From: Methylobacillus flagellatus_A
Lineage (GTDB): Bacteria; Pseudomonadota; Gammaproteobacteria; Burkholderiales; Methylophilaceae
NCBI RefSeq assembly: GCF_031344055.1
Contig: NZ_JADBEN010000001.1
Length of the DNA: 64,000 nucleotides
Direction: 5' to 3' (one strand)
The notes below the pieces were generated by a model, which searched no databases, had not been told where the DNA came from, and worked only from the letters and a program-made list of their open reading frames with translations. A program made the position numbers and the translations under genes. Shown piece by piece: positions 8,601 to 15,744 of this stretch. The stretch's first letter is position 1, and each line of letters opens with the position of its first letter.

Positions 8601-9820
8601 TGCCGGGCATGATCCGCGACAAGGTCACGGCGCTGGTCAAGGCTCTGCCCAAGACGCTGCGCCGCGTCTGCGTGCCGGTGCCGGATTTCGTGACCGGTTT
8701 CCTGGAAACAGCATCCAAAAAAGACGGGGCATTGCTGCCGGCGTTGGCAAGCTATGTCCAGCAGCGCACCGGCTTGAAGCTGGGCGCCGGGGAATGGCAG
8801 GCCGATGCGCTGGATGCGCACCTTTACATGAACTTCCGCGTTGTGGACGAGAAAAACCGCGAGCTCGGCAGCGGCCGCGACTGGCATGCGCTCAAGGCGC
8901 AGCTGGGCCAGGCGGCGCAGCTGACCTTCCGCAGCAGTTCGCCCGGCATCGAGAAGTCCGGACTCAAGCAGTGGGATTTCGGCGACCTGCCGCCGACATT
9001 GAGCTTCAGCCGCGACGGACGCCAGTTGACCGGCTACCCGGCATTGGAGGACAACAACGACAGCGTTGCCATCAAGCTGTTCGACACCGAGCTGGCCGCC
9101 CGGCTATCGCATCGCGCCGGGGTGCGCCGCCTGATGCGCTTCGAGCTCAAGGAGCAGATGAAGCAGCTGGAAAAAGGCCTGCCCGGCTTCAACCAATATG
9201 CCTTGCAGTTGCGCAACATCATGAACCCGGACGAGTTGCGCGAGGACATGCTGGTCGCGATCAGCGACCGGGCGTTCATCGGCGAGAATGAACTGCCGCG
9301 CAGCAACCAGGACTTCATGGCACTGAAGACCCGCGCGCGAACGCGCCTGCCGGCGGTGGTCGAGGGTGCGGGCCGGCTGGCGACGGCGATTGCCGCGGAA
9401 TACACGCAACTCACACAAAAGTTGAACGCCGCTCCTGCCAGCCTGTCCAGAATCAAGAAGGAGCTGGAAGGCCAGCTCGCGCGCCTGCTGCCCAAGCGTT
9501 TTTTCAGCGCGACACCGTGGGAAACCCTGCAGCACCTGCCGCGCTATATCAAGGCCATGCGTTTGCGCCTGGAGAAGTATCCAGGCGCGGTAGAGCGCGA
9601 TACGCGCAGCGGCCAGTCCGTGCAGCAGGTGTGGGAGCGTTGGGAGTCGCATGTGCTGGGCTTGCGCAAGGCCAACCATGAAGTGCCGCCTGCCGTGCTG
9701 GATTATCGCTGGCTGATCGAGGAGCTTCGCGTTTCCCTGTTTGCGCAGGAGTTGAAGACACCGTTTCCGGTATCGGTGAAGCGCTTGGATAAGGCCTGGG
9801 AAGACATGATTCGCGCTTAG
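5693..9820 (+). CDS. hrpA: ATP-dependent RNA helicase HrpA
   Basis: A 1375-residue DEAH-box helicase of the HrpA family, which acts on mRNA and stalled ribosomes. Visible motifs in order are Walker A GETGSGKTTQ (about residue 105), Q-rich TQPRRIAARSVA, DEAH (IIIDEAHERS, about 200), SAT (VTSATIDAERF), and motif VI QRAGRCGR (about 475), followed by the helicase-associated domains and the long HrpA C-terminal region (DUF3418). It is longer than E. coli HrpA (about 1300). An acidic insertion of roughly 75 residues sits between the SAT region and motif IV (about residues 275-350, including DDDDD and EEDDAEEAMEE). The gene is preceded by a short regulator gene and followed by a palindromic repeat element. 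Confidence 0.96.
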   Translation: MSTPNPVSERQMLQRLQAQLPECMLQDQFLLRRRLQQLNASLQQKKPIDQSLADVAAKIQASAQRRKSRLEQLPKPEYPAELPVSNRKDEIADAIRKHQVVIVSGETGSGKTTQLPKICLELGRGVSGLIGHTQPRRIAARSVASRIAQELKSPLGEAVGYKVRFNDRLSETTCIKLMTDGILLAETQGDRFLNAYDTIIIDEAHERSLNIDFLLGYLKQLLSRRPDLKVIVTSATIDAERFSRHFNGAPVIEVSGRTYPVEIRYRPLGSRRMAIAPPAPVVASKPAVAREDVPQEDIVDIGIKRKAGNIDPSIRKWLDDDDDVELLGQDIMGIQRKPRAEAKWLEEDDAEEAMEEAILDSVEQLSRLGGGDILVFLPGEREIRDAADYLNKHLRHVEILPLFARLSIEDQQKVFRSSGGRRVVLATNVAETSLTVPGIKYVIDTGLARVNRYSARAKVEQLQVEKISQAAARQRAGRCGRVSNGICIRLYDEADFNNRPEFTDPEILRSSLAAVILRMAALKLGNVQEFPFIEAPSSRYIADGYQLLQELGAVDAEQNITETGRQLARLPLDPRVSRMILEGKKQGCVREILIIASALAIQDPRERPMDKREAADQAHAKFKVEHSDFLGFIKLWEWYEDAFKTKKSNKDLLNKCHSNFLSFLRLKEWRELYQQLREIADELELKLNEQPASYEQVHRALLAGLLGNIGFKDGEADNYLGARGIRFHVAPGSTLKKARPKWVMAAELMETTKLYARCVAKIEPDWIEPLARGLTQSHYSDPRWDRKPAQVAAWERVSLYGLTVVPRRRVHYGPINPKESREIFIREALANMEFDTRAPFFAANRRLIAEIEELEHKARRQDVLVDEHTLFAFYDAVVPEGVVNGAGFEKWREDAEKDNPKILYLTRDHLMRHGAAGITEVQFPESLELDGVKLPLKYRFEPGHPLDGVTATVPLALLNQLNPVEAEWLVPGMIRDKVTALVKALPKTLRRVCVPVPDFVTGFLETASKKDGALLPALASYVQQRTGLKLGAGEWQADALDAHLYMNFRVVDEKNRELGSGRDWHALKAQLGQAAQLTFRSSSPGIEKSGLKQWDFGDLPPTLSFSRDGRQLTGYPALEDNNDSVAIKLFDTELAARLSHRAGVRRLMRFELKEQMKQLEKGLPGFNQYALQLRNIMNPDELREDMLVAISDRAFIGENELPRSNQDFMALKTRARTRLPAVVEGAGRLATAIAAEYTQLTQKLNAAPASLSRIKKELEGQLARLLPKRFFSATPWETLQHLPRYIKAMRLRLEKYPGAVERDTRSGQSVQQVWERWESHVLGLRKANHEVPPAVLDYRWLIEELRVSLFAQELKTPFPVSVKRLDKAWEDMIRA

Positions 9821-9930
9821 ATCAGCTAACAAAACCCTTTGGCGTCGTTGCTCTGCCTTGCCGTACTTGTTGTACTGTCTGCGGTAGAACGCCAAAATTG
9901 CTTCGCTGGGTTTTGTTAGCGGCCCTTAAT
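9821..9930 (+). repeat. Dispersed MITE-like repeat, copy A
   Basis: The core at 9825-9920 is flanked by a perfect 13-bp inverted repeat, GCTAACAAAACCC and GGGTTTTGTTAGC. The interior (GGCGTCGTTGCTCTGCC, then GCCGTAC and TGTACTG arms) matches copies C and D in the same orientation and copies B and E in reverse complement. It lies between hrpA and the lytic transglycosylase gene. Confidence 0.85.
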
Positions 9931-9956
9931 ACGCATTGTCGCCAGCTAGCGCCTAA

Positions 9957-9973
9957 TTTAATGATGCATTAAA
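9957..9973. promoter_or_regulatory. 17-bp palindrome upstream of lytic transglycosylase gene
   Basis: TTTAATG-ATG-CATTAAA is a perfect 7-3-7 inverted repeat ending 28 bp before the start codon at 10002. It has the form of a dimeric regulator operator, but no regulator can be named. Confidence 0.35.
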
Positions 9974-10001
9974 GCATTGCAGCAATATTAAGGAGGAAGC
10001 G

Positions 10002-11255
10002 TTGTTCAAATTGCGCCGTTCGCTAGCTTGTATATTGGCTTGCAGCCTGTTTTACAGTGTGCTGTCGCATGCCGACGGGCAAAACTTTGAAGAATGGGTA
10101 CAGGATTTTAGCCGCGATGCGCAGGCGCAAGGGATTTCAGCAGCGACGTTGCAGGCTGCCCTGGCGGATGCCCAGCCGATAGACCGCGTGATCGAGCTGG
10201 ACCAGGCGCAGCCTGAGTTCGTACAGACCTTCCTCGGCTACCTCGGCCGTCGCGTGACGCCGAAGCAGATCGCGCGCGGGCAGGGCTTGCTGCAGGAGCA
10301 AGCGCCTGTGCTGCAGGCCGTGGAGCAGAAGTACGGCGTGCCCGCCGCAGTATTGCTGGCCTTCTGGGGGCTGGAAACCAATTACGGACAGACCCTGGGC
10401 GGTTTTTCAACGCCCAAGGCGTTGGCGACGCTCGCTTACGAGGGGCGGCGCCATGCGTTCTTCCGCAGCCAGCTGCTGGATGCCTTGCGCATCATCGATG
10501 CGGGCCATATCGAGGCCGGCAACATGGTGGGGTCATGGGCGGGCGCGGTCGGGCACATGCAATTCATGCCCTCGACCTTCCTTGCCTATGCCGAGGACGG
10601 CGACGGGGACGGCAGGATCAACGTCTGGCAATCCATCCCCGATGCCATGGCTTCCGCGGGACATTACTTGAACTCGATAGGCTGGAAGCGCGATGAGCCG
10701 ATCGCCGTCGAGGTGGCGCTGCCCGAGGATTTTGCCTGGCAGCAGGCCGCCATCAACCAAAAGCGCAGCGTGGAGCAATGGCAGGCCCTTGGCGTGCGGG
10801 CGGCGGACCAGACCGCTCTGCCAGCCGGCCTCAATGCGGCGATTGTCCTGCCGCAAGGCTGGCGCGGCCCGGCCTTCATGGTGTTCGATAATTTCAACGT
10901 GGCGATGCAATGGAACCGTTCCACCAGTTATGCGCTGACAGTGGCGCACCTAGCCAGCCGCCTGCAGGGCGGGCCTGCCTTGGTTGGCGGGGCCGGGGCC
11001 GAGCAGGAGGCGGTGAGCATCGATGCCGTCAAGCGCCTGCAGCGGCAATTGACGGACCTGGGCTTTGATACCGGCGGCAGCGACGGCTTGCCCGGCCCCA
11101 AGACCCAGGCGGCGATCCGCGGCTATCAACTGGCCCATGCCCTACCGGCGGACGGTTACGCATCGCCCAACCTGATGCAGCATGTCGCCATCACGCTTGC
11201 CAGCCAGACGGTGGATACCGAATTGATCCCAGGCTTTCCCGGTACGCAGCCTTGA
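10002..11255 (+). CDS. Lytic murein transglycosylase, MltB family, with peptidoglycan-binding domain
   Basis: A 417-residue exported enzyme that cleaves the glycan strand of peptidoglycan, forming 1,6-anhydro-muropeptides. A signal peptide spans about residues 1-25 and no convincing lipobox is seen, so the protein is probably soluble in the periplasm. The SLT_2 domain carries the catalytic glutamate in FWGLETNYGQ (about residues 118-127) and the family motif AGAVGHMQFMPSTF. A C-terminal PG_binding_1 domain covers about residues 340-405 (VKRLQRQL, GLPGPKTQAAIRGYQ). The start is a TTG at 10002 supported by an excellent AGGAGG five bases upstream. The family is MltB-like; the exact paralogue is not assigned. 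Confidence 0.92.
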   Translation: MFKLRRSLACILACSLFYSVLSHADGQNFEEWVQDFSRDAQAQGISAATLQAALADAQPIDRVIELDQAQPEFVQTFLGYLGRRVTPKQIARGQGLLQEQAPVLQAVEQKYGVPAAVLLAFWGLETNYGQTLGGFSTPKALATLAYEGRRHAFFRSQLLDALRIIDAGHIEAGNMVGSWAGAVGHMQFMPSTFLAYAEDGDGDGRINVWQSIPDAMASAGHYLNSIGWKRDEPIAVEVALPEDFAWQQAAINQKRSVEQWQALGVRAADQTALPAGLNAAIVLPQGWRGPAFMVFDNFNVAMQWNRSTSYALTVAHLASRLQGGPALVGGAGAEQEAVSIDAVKRLQRQLTDLGFDTGGSDGLPGPKTQAAIRGYQLAHALPADGYASPNLMQHVAITLASQTVDTELIPGFPGTQP

Positions 11256-11319
11256 CCAAGCTTGCTGACAAAATTTCAAACAGTGAAATATTCAAACAAT
11301 AGTTAAAGGAGAACCGCAC

Positions 11320-12357
11320 ATGAGTCAGGATCGCGTGAGTCAGGATCGAAAGCTGCGCTGGGGCATACTGGGCGCGGCCCGCGTCAATGAGCGCCTGTTG
11401 CCCGCCATCGTCGATGCGGCCAATGCCGAGCTGGTGGCGATTGCCAGCCGCCGTCCGGGGGCTGCCGCTGCAACCGTGCAAAAGCATGCGCCCCAGGCGG
11501 CAAGCGCGGTGAAGTGTTATGACGAGCCTGAAGCATTGCTTGATGACGACAATGTCGAGGCCGTTTACCTGCCGATGTCCAACCACGAGCATACGGAATG
11601 GGCGTTGAAGGCGATCGCGAAGGGCAAGCACGTGCTGATCGAGAAACCGCTGGCGCTGACCGTGGCCGACGTGGATGCCATTGCGAATGCGGCACAGCAG
11701 CAGGGGGTGACCGTGATGGAAGGCTTCATGTACGTCTTCCATCCGCAATTCGCGCGCGTGCAGGAGTTGCTGCGTTCCGGCGTGATCGGCGACGTGAAGT
11801 TCGTGCGCGCAAGCTACTCCTTCATCATGAAGCCCGCGCGGCTCTACCGCCTGGAAAAAGACGTGGACCATGGCGGCGGCGCGATGTGGGATATCGGGCC
11901 CTATGCCATCCATTCGTTGCGCAGCTGTTTCGGCACCGAGCCCAAGAGTGTCGTGACGATAGCGCAATACACCGAAAGCGGGGCGGATATCGCCACCAGC
12001 GGCGTATTCGATTTCGGCGAAGGCAGGCAAGGGCAGTTCGATATCGGCTTCGAATGCTCGCGCCGCTCCGAATACCAGGTGACCGGCAGCAAGGGCGGCC
12101 TGAAATGCCACACCGTCTGGCAGCAGGCGGGCGACGTGCCGGTCATCACCTGGTGGACCGAGGACGGCCGCTTCTGGGAAGAGCGCCTGCCCGCGAGCAG
12201 CCATTTCATCCTCGAAATCGAGCATTTCAGCGACTGCGTGCTCAACGGCAAGCCGCCGTTCCTCAGTCTGGCGGATGCGCGCGGCAACTGCAAGGCGATC
12301 GTGGCGGCGATGCAGTCCGCCGCGGAAGGCAGGCGCGTGGGGATTTCCCCGGATTAA
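11320..12357 (+). CDS. Gfo/Idh/MocA family NAD(P)-dependent oxidoreductase
   Basis: A 345-residue cytosolic dehydrogenase of the Gfo/Idh/MocA family. The N-terminal Rossmann fold (WGILGAARVNERLLPAIVDA) is followed by the family's EKPLALT motif (about residues 108-114) with the conserved lysine, and by a C-terminal substrate-binding domain containing GGGAMWDIGPYAIHSLR. Members oxidise or isomerise sugars, inositols or related polyols; the substrate here is unknown. The start codon has a GGAGAA ribosome-binding site. The gene stands alone and ends at a strong hairpin. Confidence 0.88.
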   Translation: MSQDRVSQDRKLRWGILGAARVNERLLPAIVDAANAELVAIASRRPGAAAATVQKHAPQAASAVKCYDEPEALLDDDNVEAVYLPMSNHEHTEWALKAIAKGKHVLIEKPLALTVADVDAIANAAQQQGVTVMEGFMYVFHPQFARVQELLRSGVIGDVKFVRASYSFIMKPARLYRLEKDVDHGGGAMWDIGPYAIHSLRSCFGTEPKSVVTIAQYTESGADIATSGVFDFGEGRQGQFDIGFECSRRSEYQVTGSKGGLKCHTVWQQAGDVPVITWWTEDGRFWEERLPASSHFILEIEHFSDCVLNGKPPFLSLADARGNCKAIVAAMQSAAEGRRVGISPD

Positions 12358-12364
12358 GCCGGGA

Positions 12365-12396
12365 ACGGCAGGGCCGCCAGCGGCCCTGCCGTTATA
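12365..12396 (+). terminator. Hairpin terminator after the oxidoreductase gene
   Basis: A perfect 12-bp GC-rich stem (12365-12376 with 12381-12392, ACGGCAGGGCCG and CGGCCCTGCCGT) has a CCAG loop. The T-tract is weak, so termination may be incomplete or factor-assisted. Confidence 0.6.
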
Positions 12397-12554
12397 CGGT
12401 CTACGGGCCTTTCCTGCCGGGTAGCTGAGGCAGGATCGCTCGACCCTGTCCTGCAGCAGGCCCAGACTGCCTTCCAATCCGCCTCCTGGCCAGGCTTGCC
12501 GGCCGATATAATTCCTGCTCCAATTTTCCAAGTTTACTTTTTGAAAGGGATGTA

Positions 12555-12941
12555 ATGAATCAGGTAATGCTCGTGGCCTTGGGCGGCGCAATCGGCTCAG
12601 TTGCACGCTTCAAGCTTTCAGGCTTGGTTTTGCGCTACAGCCTGGATTGGCGGTTCCCGTTCCCCACTTTCACCGTCAACATCATCGGCTGCCTGGTCAT
12701 CGGCATCCTGGCCGGGCTTGCCTCAAGGGAGGGATTCATTTCAGCCGATATGCGCGTCCTGCTTTTTACCGGGTTGGCAGGCGGGTTCACCACGTTTTCC
12801 GCCTTCGGGCTGGAAACCATGGTATTGCTGCGCGAAGGCCATGTCGGCATTGCTGCCGCGTACGTCGTTGCAAGCATCGTCGTCGGGCTGGCGGTGATGT
12901 GGCTCGGTTTCGAGCTGGCCAAGATTGCGATGCAGGCTTGA
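12555..12941 (+). CDS. crcB: Fluoride channel CrcB/FluC
   Basis: A 128-residue four-helix membrane protein of the CrcB/Fluc family that exports fluoride as a dual-topology dimer. The conserved GGAIGSVARF at the N-terminus, TVNIIGCLVIG with the pore asparagine (about residue 41), and TGLAGGFTTFSAF with the Phe-box residues (about 75-88) are all present. Length fits the family. The ribosome-binding site GAAAGGG precedes the ATG. I looked for a fluoride riboswitch in the 160 bp upstream and did not see the consensus. The gene is convergent with metR. Confidence 0.93.
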   Translation: MNQVMLVALGGAIGSVARFKLSGLVLRYSLDWRFPFPTFTVNIIGCLVIGILAGLASREGFISADMRVLLFTGLAGGFTTFSAFGLETMVLLREGHVGIAAAYVVASIVVGLAVMWLGFELAKIAMQA

Positions 12942-12975
12942 ACGCATTGTCCGGCTGAAGCGCGGCTGGCAAGGT

Positions 12976-13887
12976 TCAAAGCAGCCTGATGTCGCCCAGC
13001 CTTTCCGCGCAGGTGTCGCGGATGATGCGTGCAAGGTCCTGCGTGTAGGGCCTTGCCATGACGTCCGGCATGCCGAGCGCATGCAGTTCGGACCACAGCC
13101 CTTTGCGGCCGATGGGTTTCGCAATCACGTACTCATGCTCCACATAGCTTTGTATGCCCCAGTTGGGCAGGGCGGCAATGCCACGGCGGCTGGCGACCAG
13201 TTGCATGATGGCGATGGTGAGCTCGCTGGTGCGGCGGCTGAATTCGATATTGGCAGGCTTGAGCACCTGGCGGATGACGTCGATGCGCTCTTCCGGCACC
13301 GGGTAGGTGATCAGGGTTTGTCCCGCGAAATCTTCCGCCATCAGGCGCGGCTTGTTGCGCAGCTCGTGCTCGGGCGGCAATACGCCCATGATCTCGAACT
13401 TGAACAGCGGAATCGCGCCAAGTTCGCGCTGTTTCTCAGGCAGGCTGCCGATCACGAGGTCGGCCTTGCCGTCGCGCAGCAAGTGCCAGGGATCGCTATG
13501 GAAACCGGCCACCAGGTCCAGCTCGACTTCCGGCCAGGCGCGGCGGAAGGCGTCCATCACCGGGGTGAGCCAGTCGAAGCAGGTGTGGCACTCCAGCACG
13601 ATCCTCAACTCCCCCGATTGGTCGCTCTTGAGGCGGATCAAGTCGCGCTCGGCCTTATCCTGCGCCTCCAGCACTTCCCTTGCCAATGCCAGCAACCGTT
13701 CCCCGGCGGGCGTGAAGCGGATGCCGTGCGCCGTGCGCTGGAACAGGGTAGTCTCGTAATGCTTTTCCAGCACGCGGACCTGGTGCGAGAGCGCGGATTG
13801 CGTGAGGAATACGCGTTCTGCGGCATGGGCCAGCTTTCCAGTGTCGGCAATCGCGATCAGGGATTTCAGGTGGCGGATTTCCAGCAT
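12976..13887 (-). CDS. metR: Methionine-biosynthesis LysR-type activator MetR
   Basis: A 303-residue LysR-family regulator. The N-terminal helix-turn-helix (TGKLAHAAERVFLTQSALSHQVRVLEKHYETTLFQR, positions 16-51) is followed by an effector domain with the MetR-characteristic ECHTCFDWLTPVMDAF at about residues 98-113 and VELDLVAGFHSDP. The resemblance to E. coli MetR runs along the whole length. MetR responds to homocysteine and activates metE and other methionine genes. It is divergent from the MetE N-terminal-half gene, and a perfect MetR consensus site lies in the shared intergenic region, 19 bp upstream of its own start, so both genes are probably controlled from there. Confidence 0.92.
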   Translation of the reverse strand: MLEIRHLKSLIAIADTGKLAHAAERVFLTQSALSHQVRVLEKHYETTLFQRTAHGIRFTPAGERLLALAREVLEAQDKAERDLIRLKSDQSGELRIVLECHTCFDWLTPVMDAFRRAWPEVELDLVAGFHSDPWHLLRDGKADLVIGSLPEKQRELGAIPLFKFEIMGVLPPEHELRNKPRLMAEDFAGQTLITYPVPEERIDVIRQVLKPANIEFSRRTSELTIAIMQLVASRRGIAALPNWGIQSYVEHEYVIAKPIGRKGLWSELHALGMPDVMARPYTQDLARIIRDTCAERLGDIRLL

Positions 13888-13905
13888 AAGAAGCTTGGAT
13901 AGATA

Positions 13906-13918
13906 TGAAATGAATTCA
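13906..13918. promoter_or_regulatory. MetR-binding box
   Basis: TGAAATGAATTCA matches the MetR consensus TGAA-N5-TTCA exactly. It lies between metR and the divergent MetE-like gene, 19 bp before the metR start and 88 bp before the ATG at 14007, consistent with activation of the MetE-like gene and autoregulation of metR. Confidence 0.7.
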
Positions 13919-14006
13919 ATTTTACCAAAAAAACTTTCGCTTTTTTAAATTGCTTGCCTGCCGGAAAATTCCCGGTTTCGTCAAAAAATCAAACAAGGCA
14001 TTGAGT

Positions 14007-15203
14007 ATGGCAAGCGCACATATTCTCGGGTATCCGCGCATCGGTGAAAGACGTGCGCTTAAATACGCCCAGGAGGCATTCTGGAAGGGCGACCTGACCG
14101 CGGCAGGATTGCAGGAAATAGGCAAGGGCCTGCGGGAGCAGCATTGGAGCAAGCAAAAGCGGCTGGACTTCATTACTGCAGGGGATTTCTCATCCTACGA
14201 CCACGTGCTCGACCATGCGGTGATGTTCGGCGCTATCCCTAGAAGGTTTGGCTTGCAGGGTGCTTTATCCGAACATGACTATTTCGCGCTGGCGCGCGGC
14301 AATGCCGTCCAGCCGGCCATGAAAACCGCCAGATGGTTCGATACCGACTATCACTATATCGTGCCGGAGCTCGATGCGGATACCGGCTTCACGATCAACG
14401 CCCATGAGTTCCTGAGCCAGCTCGACGAAGCGCAGGCGCGTTCCAGGCCGGTCAAGGCGGCGTTGCTGGGGCCTGTCAGCCTGCTGTATTTGAGCGGCGC
14501 GGATGGCTGCGACCGCTTGCAGCTGCTGGATAGGCTGGCGGAACAGTATGCGCATTTGCTGAAGGAGCTGTACCACCGCAAGATTGCCTGCCTGCAGCTT
14601 GAAGAGCCCATTCTAGCCTTGGACCTGGATAATGCATGGCTGGGCGCTTTCGAACGCGCATATGCCTGGTTCCGCACGCAGCGGCCGGCAATATTGCTCG
14701 GCACCTATTTCGGCAATGTCGCCCGCTATCAAGGATTCGTCACTCATTTGCCAGTGGACGGCATTCATCTCGACCTGGTCAGTGCGCCTGAGCAATTGGC
14801 GCCATGGCTCAATGCCTTGCCTGGGCATTGGATATTGTCCGCCGGCATCGTGGACGGCCGTGGCATTTTGCGCAATGACCTGAGGCAGAGCCTCGGTCTG
14901 TTGCAGCCATTGGCGCATAAGCTCGGCGACAGGCTTTGGGTAGCCCCCAGCTGTTCCTTGCTGCATGTGCCGGCGACGCTGGCGCATGAGCAGGCGATGG
15001 ATGCGGCAACCAGGTCCTGCCTGGCCTTTGCCGATGAAAAGATTGCCGAGGTGGTCGCGCTGGCGCGCGGCCTGAATGAAGGCGAGGCCAGTATTGCCGA
15101 AGATTTGCTGGTCTCCGACGCCGCTGTGCGGTTGCGTCACGCTTGTTGCGTGAAGGCCGATGACAATCTGACTGTCCTGGTAGCCCGTAAACCGGTGGCT
15201 TGA
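14007..15203 (+). CDS. Stand-alone MetE N-terminal-half protein (Meth_synt_1 domain only)
   Basis: A 398-residue protein that aligns from end to end with the N-terminal half of cobalamin-independent methionine synthase MetE: it starts ASAHILGYPRIGERRALKYAQE (residues 2-23) and contains DYHYIVPELD, KAALLGPVSLLYLSG, LQLEEPILALDL, GIHLDLVSAP and LWVAPSCSLLHVP in the expected order. It stops near the interdomain junction. The whole C-terminal catalytic domain, with the zinc ligands (His, Cys, Glu, Cys) and homocysteine site, is absent, and the next gene starts at once on the other strand. It therefore cannot catalyse the classical reaction alone. The start is the ATG at 14007, where homology begins. 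It may be a remnant, a partner for a separate MetE C-terminal protein, or a repurposed folate-binding protein. Confidence 0.85.
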   Translation: MASAHILGYPRIGERRALKYAQEAFWKGDLTAAGLQEIGKGLREQHWSKQKRLDFITAGDFSSYDHVLDHAVMFGAIPRRFGLQGALSEHDYFALARGNAVQPAMKTARWFDTDYHYIVPELDADTGFTINAHEFLSQLDEAQARSRPVKAALLGPVSLLYLSGADGCDRLQLLDRLAEQYAHLLKELYHRKIACLQLEEPILALDLDNAWLGAFERAYAWFRTQRPAILLGTYFGNVARYQGFVTHLPVDGIHLDLVSAPEQLAPWLNALPGHWILSAGIVDGRGILRNDLRQSLGLLQPLAHKLGDRLWVAPSCSLLHVPATLAHEQAMDAATRSCLAFADEKIAEVVALARGLNEGEASIAEDLLVSDAAVRLRHACCVKADDNLTVLVARKPVA

Positions 15204-15224
15204 AAAGGGTGTAGCGCTGGATTG

Positions 15225-15548
15225 TTAGGATGAAGGCAAGTGCGCCTGTAGCAGCGCCGAGATGTCTTCCCGGCTTTCCGGGCGCACCACGCGCCCGACT
15301 TCCGTCCCACCCCGCAACAGGATCAAGGTAGGCCATAACTTCACCTTGAAGCTGCGGCCCAGCCGCCTGCCTCTGCCGTCCTCGATGCGTTCGTGACGCA
15401 GGGCGGGGAATTGCCGTAATGCCGCGCTGAGCGAAGGCTGCGCCGCCTGGCAAAAGCCGCACCAGCTGGCGCCGAACTCCAGCAACAACCATCCCGGCGT
15501 TGCATCGATATCGTCGCGGCTTGGTTCTGGATTCAGGGCTGGTTTCAT
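15225..15548 (-). CDS. Thioredoxin-family protein
   Basis: A 107-residue cytosolic thioredoxin-fold protein. The active site is WCGFC at residues 29-33, instead of the classical WCGPC, and the cis-proline loop is visible as KLWPTLILL. There is no signal peptide. The ATG at 15548 is preferred because the open frame upstream of it is not thioredoxin-like. The WCGFC motif suggests a redox potential different from thioredoxin 1. The gene is convergent with the MetE-like gene and divergent from the nrdA regulatory region; a role in reducing ribonucleotide reductase is possible but unproven. Confidence 0.8.
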   Translation of the reverse strand: MKPALNPEPSRDDIDATPGWLLLEFGASWCGFCQAAQPSLSAALRQFPALRHERIEDGRGRRLGRSFKVKLWPTLILLRGGTEVGRVVRPESREDISALLQAHLPSS

Positions 15549-15679
15549 TATCTGGCTTGGCGGAACTTGCGTTTCATGATAGGGGATTGTGGCATGGTGG
15601 CCGTGTCCATGAATGACCAAAATCCGAGTAAAAAATTCGCAAAAAAATTCCCCTTAAAAATCCTGCATATATCTCAAAA

Positions 15680-15695
15680 AAACAATATCTAGTGT
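15680..15695. promoter_or_regulatory. NrdR box 1 (candidate)
   Basis: AAACAATATCTAGTGT matches the NrdR consensus acaCwAtATaTwGtgt at 14 of 16 positions. It lies 32 bp upstream of a weaker second box, the spacing seen for paired NrdR sites in nrd promoters. Confidence 0.6.
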
Positions 15696-15711
15696 TTTTG
15701 AGTGTACACAA

Positions 15712-15727
15712 GCACATTTTATTGCGC
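15712..15727. promoter_or_regulatory. NrdR box 2 (candidate)
   Basis: GCACATTTTATTGCGC matches the NrdR consensus at 11 of 16 positions. It starts exactly 32 bp after box 1 and abuts the -10-like TATAGT at 15728-15733, so a bound repressor would cover the promoter. Confidence 0.45.
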
Positions 15728-15733
15728 TATAGT
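15728..15733 (+). promoter_or_regulatory. -10 element of the nrdA promoter (candidate)
   Basis: TATAGT lies just after the second NrdR box and shortly before the riboswitch begins. No convincing -35 is present at 17 bp, so the assignment rests on its position. Confidence 0.4.
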
Positions 15734-15744
15734 CCATCCCATCT

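Noticed and set aside
7682..8887. A 401-codon open frame on the minus strand opposite hrpA
   Set aside because: Shadow of the hrpA C-terminal coding region.
9821..9930. Small protein genes inside the dispersed repeats
   Set aside because: The repeats create short open frames with Cys/Leu-rich translations in several copies; they come from the palindrome and lack start signals.
12393..12554. Fluoride riboswitch before crcB
   Set aside because: The conserved GGNGATGG and paired core are not present in the leader.
15204..15620. Remnant of the MetE catalytic half after the short MetE gene
   Set aside because: The three plus-strand frames show no MetE-like residues, and the region encodes a thioredoxin on the minus strand.
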